From the NCBI GenBank assembly GCA_003661865.1, contig QMWY01000014.1, positions 1 through 12,082 on the forward strand: a DNA stretch of 12,082 bases, read 5' to 3'. Source of the stretch: Thermoprotei archaeon. GTDB lineage: Archaea > Thermoproteota > Thermoprotei_A > Sulfolobales > Ignisphaeraceae. Made by a program: the position numbers and the translations under genes. Each line of letters begins with the position of its first letter. Positions within the stretch are counted from its first letter, which is position 1. Shown piece after piece: positions 12,005 to 12,082 of this stretch. The notes under the pieces were generated by a model. The model was given only the letters and a program-made list of their open reading frames with translations. It searched no databases and was not told where the DNA came from.

Positions 12005-12082
12005 CTACGTTGGGTATTCGAAGTTTGTTTCTGCTTGTTTTAGTGGTGGGCATTTCTTGTCTTTTTCGCTTAGGATTACGCC
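12005..12082 (-). CDS. 3' end of a gene cut by the window edge
   Basis: A minus-strand frame open from the right edge encodes GVILSEKDKKCPPLKQAETN and a short FEYPT end, with TAG at 12005-12007. Codon choice (AAA, CTA, ACA, GAA) matches the neighbouring small gene, and a T-rich stretch follows the stop. Only 25 residues are visible, too few to name a family. Confidence 0.45.
   Translation of the reverse strand, partial: GVILSEKDKKCPPLKQAETNFEYPT

Overview
This window looks like accessory DNA from a hyperthermophilic archaeon, most likely a crenarchaeon of the Desulfurococcales/Pyrodictiaceae type. That placement is an inference. It rests on heavy use of AGG/AGA, ATA and CTA codons, frequent GTG/TTG starts, TATA boxes about 25 bases before near-leaderless starts, GGTGG/GAGGTG-type ribosome sites, and the dense load of small toxin-antitoxin (TA) genes. 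I see no tRNA, rRNA, CRISPR array or intact transposase.

Left part (1-2100): three TA modules in a row. A RelB-like antitoxin (+) is followed by a RelE toxin broken by a stop at codon 17. A DUF104-type antitoxin (-) is followed by a VapC toxin broken by a frameshift and a stop. A ribbon-helix-helix VapB with a VapC (-) is intact, with three tandem 7-base repeats beside its promoter. Positions 2200-3880 are a gene graveyard: a frameshifted antitoxin-like gene with its broken partner (+), a small structured segment with alternative hairpins, and a decayed gene of unknown family (-).

Centre (3880-7430): a two-gene operon on the minus strand encodes an SMC/OLD-like ABC ATPase followed by a TOPRIM-domain protein. 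This architecture recalls split OLD and PARIS-type defence systems and is the best candidate for an undescribed system here. It is followed by a small hypothetical gene (-) and a polytopic membrane protein (+).

Right-centre (7430-9350): a HicB-like antitoxin (+) faces a HicA-like toxin (-), and the two overlap tail to tail. The HicA gene is the last gene of a three-gene minus-strand operon (helical protein, zinc-ribbon protein, HicA) driven by a strong promoter near 9338. This is an unusual rearrangement of hicAB.

Right part (9350-12082): a gene remnant (-), a fused and frameshifted TumA/TumE-like module (+), an intact AbrB-type antitoxin with VapC (-), two small membrane-protein genes in divergent orientation, and the 3' end of a gene entering from the right edge (-).

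Overall the window reads as a TA- and defence-rich island. At least seven TA-like modules occur in about 11 kb: two look intact in standard order, one is rearranged, and the rest are broken, usually in the toxin. Long ORFs such as the 380-codon ATPase remain intact, so general sequencing error is not an obvious explanation.
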